From: Brumimicrobium sp040882265
Lineage (GTDB): Bacteria > Bacteroidota > Bacteroidia > Flavobacteriales_D > Crocinitomicaceae
DNA: 6,994 nucleotides
Direction: 5' to 3'
NCBI GenBank assembly: GCA_040882265.1
Contig: JBBEBO010000037.1
Span: 1-6,994, forward strand
Below the pieces are notes generated by a model that was not told where the DNA came from, made no database searches, and was given only the letters and a program-made list of their open reading frames with translations. Shown one piece after another: positions 6,052 to 6,994 of the stretch. Made by a program: the position numbers and the translations under genes. The stretch's first letter is position 1. Each line of letters begins with the position of its first letter.

Positions 6052-6086
6052 GGGTTGTTCGGGGGTTGTACAACCCCCAACAACCC
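6052..6086. repeat. 35-bp palindromic array of GGGGTTGTT-type repeats upstream of the HTH gene
   Basis: GGGGGTTGT (6061-6069) and ACAACCCCC (6070-6078) form a perfect 18-bp palindrome. It is flanked by GGGTTGTT (6052-6059) and its complement AACAACCC (6079-6086), leaving one unpaired C at 6060. This gives two direct 11-bp-spaced copies on the left arm facing two on the right. It lies 57 bp before the HTH start codon. A TTTT follows, so a + strand terminator is an alternative, but the nearest upstream + strand gene ends over 300 bp away with an opposing gene between. Operator or binding array is preferred. Confidence 0.7.
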
Positions 6087-6142
6087 TTTTAAGCGAAAAA
6101 TAATATTTCTCTTTGTAGCGAACATTTTAAATTATTTGAATT

Positions 6143-6430
6143 ATGGAAATATCATTTGTAACAGAGAAAGATTTGATTTCTTTCAAAGATGAAATCTTAA
6201 ATGAACTTCAAAAAGTAAAACTGGAAATCATAGAAGGATCTCCCAAGAAAAATGAAGTCAAATTATTAAAATCCCATCAAGTCCAACGACTTATGAGCAT
6301 TTCAGCCGCAACACTCCAAAACTTACGCTCAAACGGCACCATCCCATTCTCCAAAGTCGGAGGAGTCATTTTTTATGACAAAAACGAGATCATGCAAGTA
6401 ATCGAAGACTCTAAACGAAACGGGAAGTAA
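6143..6430 (+). CDS. Small HTH DNA-binding protein, MerR/excisionase-like
   Basis: A 95-aa protein with a helical, charged N-terminal part (1-31, possible coiled coil) and a MerR-like winged HTH of the HTH_17/excisionase type at about 41-90: LLKSHQVQRLMSISAATLQN (41-60), then LRSNGTIPFSKVGGVIFYDK (61-80), then a closing helix. The pattern of a recognition helix, a PFSKVGG wing and a YDKNEI turn is typical of excisionase-like proteins of Bacteroidota mobile elements. It may bend DNA for excision or regulate the initiator gene, which starts only 4 nt after its stop and is surely co-transcribed. The palindromic array at 6052-6086 is a natural candidate for its target. No Shine-Dalgarno is seen. 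Confidence 0.85.
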   Translation: MEISFVTEKDLISFKDEILNELQKVKLEIIEGSPKKNEVKLLKSHQVQRLMSISAATLQNLRSNGTIPFSKVGGVIFYDKNEIMQVIEDSKRNGK

Positions 6431-6434
6431 AATC

Positions 6435-6994
6435 ATGTCTGAAAGCGCAGTAAATTACATCGCTCATCAGTCAGGAGTACTTGAAACACTCTTCTCTGAT
6501 GAGCGAATTTCTCCTTGGCACATCAGCCTATACATGGCATTATTCATTACCTGGAACCAAACCAGATTCAAATCCGAAATCTCAATAACCAGAGAAGAAA
6601 TAATGGATAAATCCAAAATTGGTTCGGCCAACACATACACAAAATGCATCAAACAACTCGACGAATGGGGCTACATCAAGTATCTACCATCAACAAACAA
6701 ATACAAAGCCTCAAAAGTTCACATGTACAGATTCGATAAGGGTAGTGATAACGGTGCTGATAATGGTACTGATAAGAGTAGTGATAACGGTACTGATAAT
6801 GGTAGTGATAAAGCACCTGTAACGCACCTGCGACCTTTCTTAAACAATACTAAACATAAAGAAAACAATAATAAACAATATAAAACGAGTAAGGGCGAAT
6901 CGAATTCGCCCCCTCCTCCTCCATCATCAAAAAATAAATCAATTAAAAAAAAGAAAAAGTTTATACCTCCAAAATTGGAAGAAACCAAAGCTTT
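6435..6994 (+). CDS. Replication-initiator-like protein, N-terminal part (truncated by window end)
   Basis: Open from ATG 6435 to the window end (186 codons, no stop). Residues 1-100 look like a winged-helix domain: ISPWHISLYMALFITWNQTR (25-44), ISITREEIMDKSKIG (49-63), then TYTKCIKQLDEWGYIKY (67-83), much as in phage and element replication initiators and MGE 'transcriptional regulators'. Residues 101-126 are a DNG(T/S) repeat, then a basic, Asn- and Pro-rich linker (PPPPP at 159-163, KKKKK at 171-175), then FIPPKLEETKA, which resembles the opening of the C-terminal motif of such proteins. Function is inferred from this layout and from pairing with the excisionase-like gene 4 nt upstream. 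A pure transcription regulator is the main alternative. Confidence 0.75.
   Translation, partial: MSESAVNYIAHQSGVLETLFSDERISPWHISLYMALFITWNQTRFKSEISITREEIMDKSKIGSANTYTKCIKQLDEWGYIKYLPSTNKYKASKVHMYRFDKGSDNGADNGTDKSSDNGTDNGSDKAPVTHLRPFLNNTKHKENNNKQYKTSKGESNSPPPPPSSKNKSIKKKKKFIPPKLEETKA
6735..6812 (+). repeat. Six 12-nt direct repeats within the initiator-like gene
   Basis: Units beginning GATAA run without interruption at 6735, 6747, 6759, 6771, 6783 and 6795, with a partial GATAAA at 6807; the consensus is GATAAnGGTAnT. The codon after GAT cycles AAG, AAC, AAT, AAG, AAC, AAT, so the array is also two 36-nt units (6735-6770 and 6771-6806) differing at three bases, evidence of a duplication. They encode DKGS, DNGA, DNGT, DKSS, DNGT, DNGS. 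Iterons of a replication origin are a possible role. Confidence 0.9.
6840..6911 (+). other. AT-rich stretch and inverted repeat after the 12-nt repeats (candidate origin unwinding region)
   Basis: Bases 6841-6885 are almost all A and T with scattered C, and contain TAAACAATA twice (6841-6849 and 6872-6880) plus AAAACAATA (6862-6870). GGGCGAAT (6893-6900) and ATTCGCCC (6904-6911) then form a perfect 8-bp inverted repeat around CGA. Direct repeats, an AT-rich block, then a dyad is the order seen in the lambda origin within gene O. The assignment is by analogy only. Confidence 0.45.

Larger units (their letters stand above)
723..6994. mobile_element. One end of an integrated mobile element (tyrosine-integrase type), right end not in window
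   Basis: The region just past the tRNA-Arg terminator has an integrase, an excisionase-type HTH gene, a replication-initiator-like gene and genes on alternating strands with repeat-rich gaps, unlike an ordinary chromosomal operon. The left boundary is inferred from the tRNA. It could instead lie inside the tRNA-Arg 3' half or near the repeats at 737-862. No relaxase, coupling protein, capsid or terminase gene is visible, so ICE, prophage and satellite-like island remain open. Confidence 0.6.

Noticed and set aside
6619..6822. + strand 67-aa frame with RVVITVLIMV repeats
   Set aside because: Out-of-frame reading of the same 12-nt repeats; the initiator frame has better protein character and continues to the window end.
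6719..6988. Minus-strand 89-aa frame rich in PLSLPLS repeats
   Set aside because: Mirror of the 12-nt repeats and A-rich linker of the initiator-like gene, which is open on the + strand across the whole stretch.

Overview
The window looks like a Bacteroidota chromosome, probably a Flavobacteriia-type genome. It is AT-rich, its tRNA genes lack an encoded 3' CCA, two of its promoters match the Bacteroidota form (TTG or TTTG, 18 nt, TAnnTTTG), its start codons lack clear Shine-Dalgarno sequences, and its integrase belongs to the Bacteroidota tyrosine-recombinase branch. All assignments come from reading the sequence; no database search was run.

Positions 1-722 hold a tRNA cluster: tRNA-Ser(GCT), tRNA-Pro(TGG) and tRNA-Arg(TCT), the last two each followed by a clear intrinsic terminator. 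Upstream of tRNA-Ser is a 69-bp tandem repeat whose units carry the 5' end of the same tRNA-Ser. It is broken by a run of exactly 100 N, which looks like an assembly gap of unknown true length.

From about 723 to the end of the window lies what appears to be one end of an integrated mobile element, with tRNA-Arg the likely attachment gene. In order it has a tyrosine integrase (+) whose promoter sits inside a GGTGAGTC inverted repeat; a convergent AlbA_2/Schlafen-type ATP-binding protein (-); a 503-aa protein of unknown function (+); a 64-aa helix-hairpin-helix-like protein (-) overlapping its 3' end; a small MerR/excisionase-type HTH protein (+); and, 4 nt later, a replication-initiator-like protein (+) cut off by the window end. 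The gaps between genes carry short ordered repeats that look like protein-binding sites: four 11-bp repeats at 2337-2380 and a 35-bp palindromic array at 6052-6086.

The integrase and the HTH protein would together set integration and excision. The HTH-initiator pair would then replicate the excised form. The AlbA_2 protein and perhaps the 503-aa protein look like regulatory or accessory cargo. The most interesting structure lies inside the initiator gene: six 12-nt direct repeats, an AT-rich stretch, then a perfect inverted repeat, in the same order as the lambda origin inside gene O. The element could be an ICE, a prophage or a phage-satellite-like island. No conjugation or capsid gene is visible here to decide.
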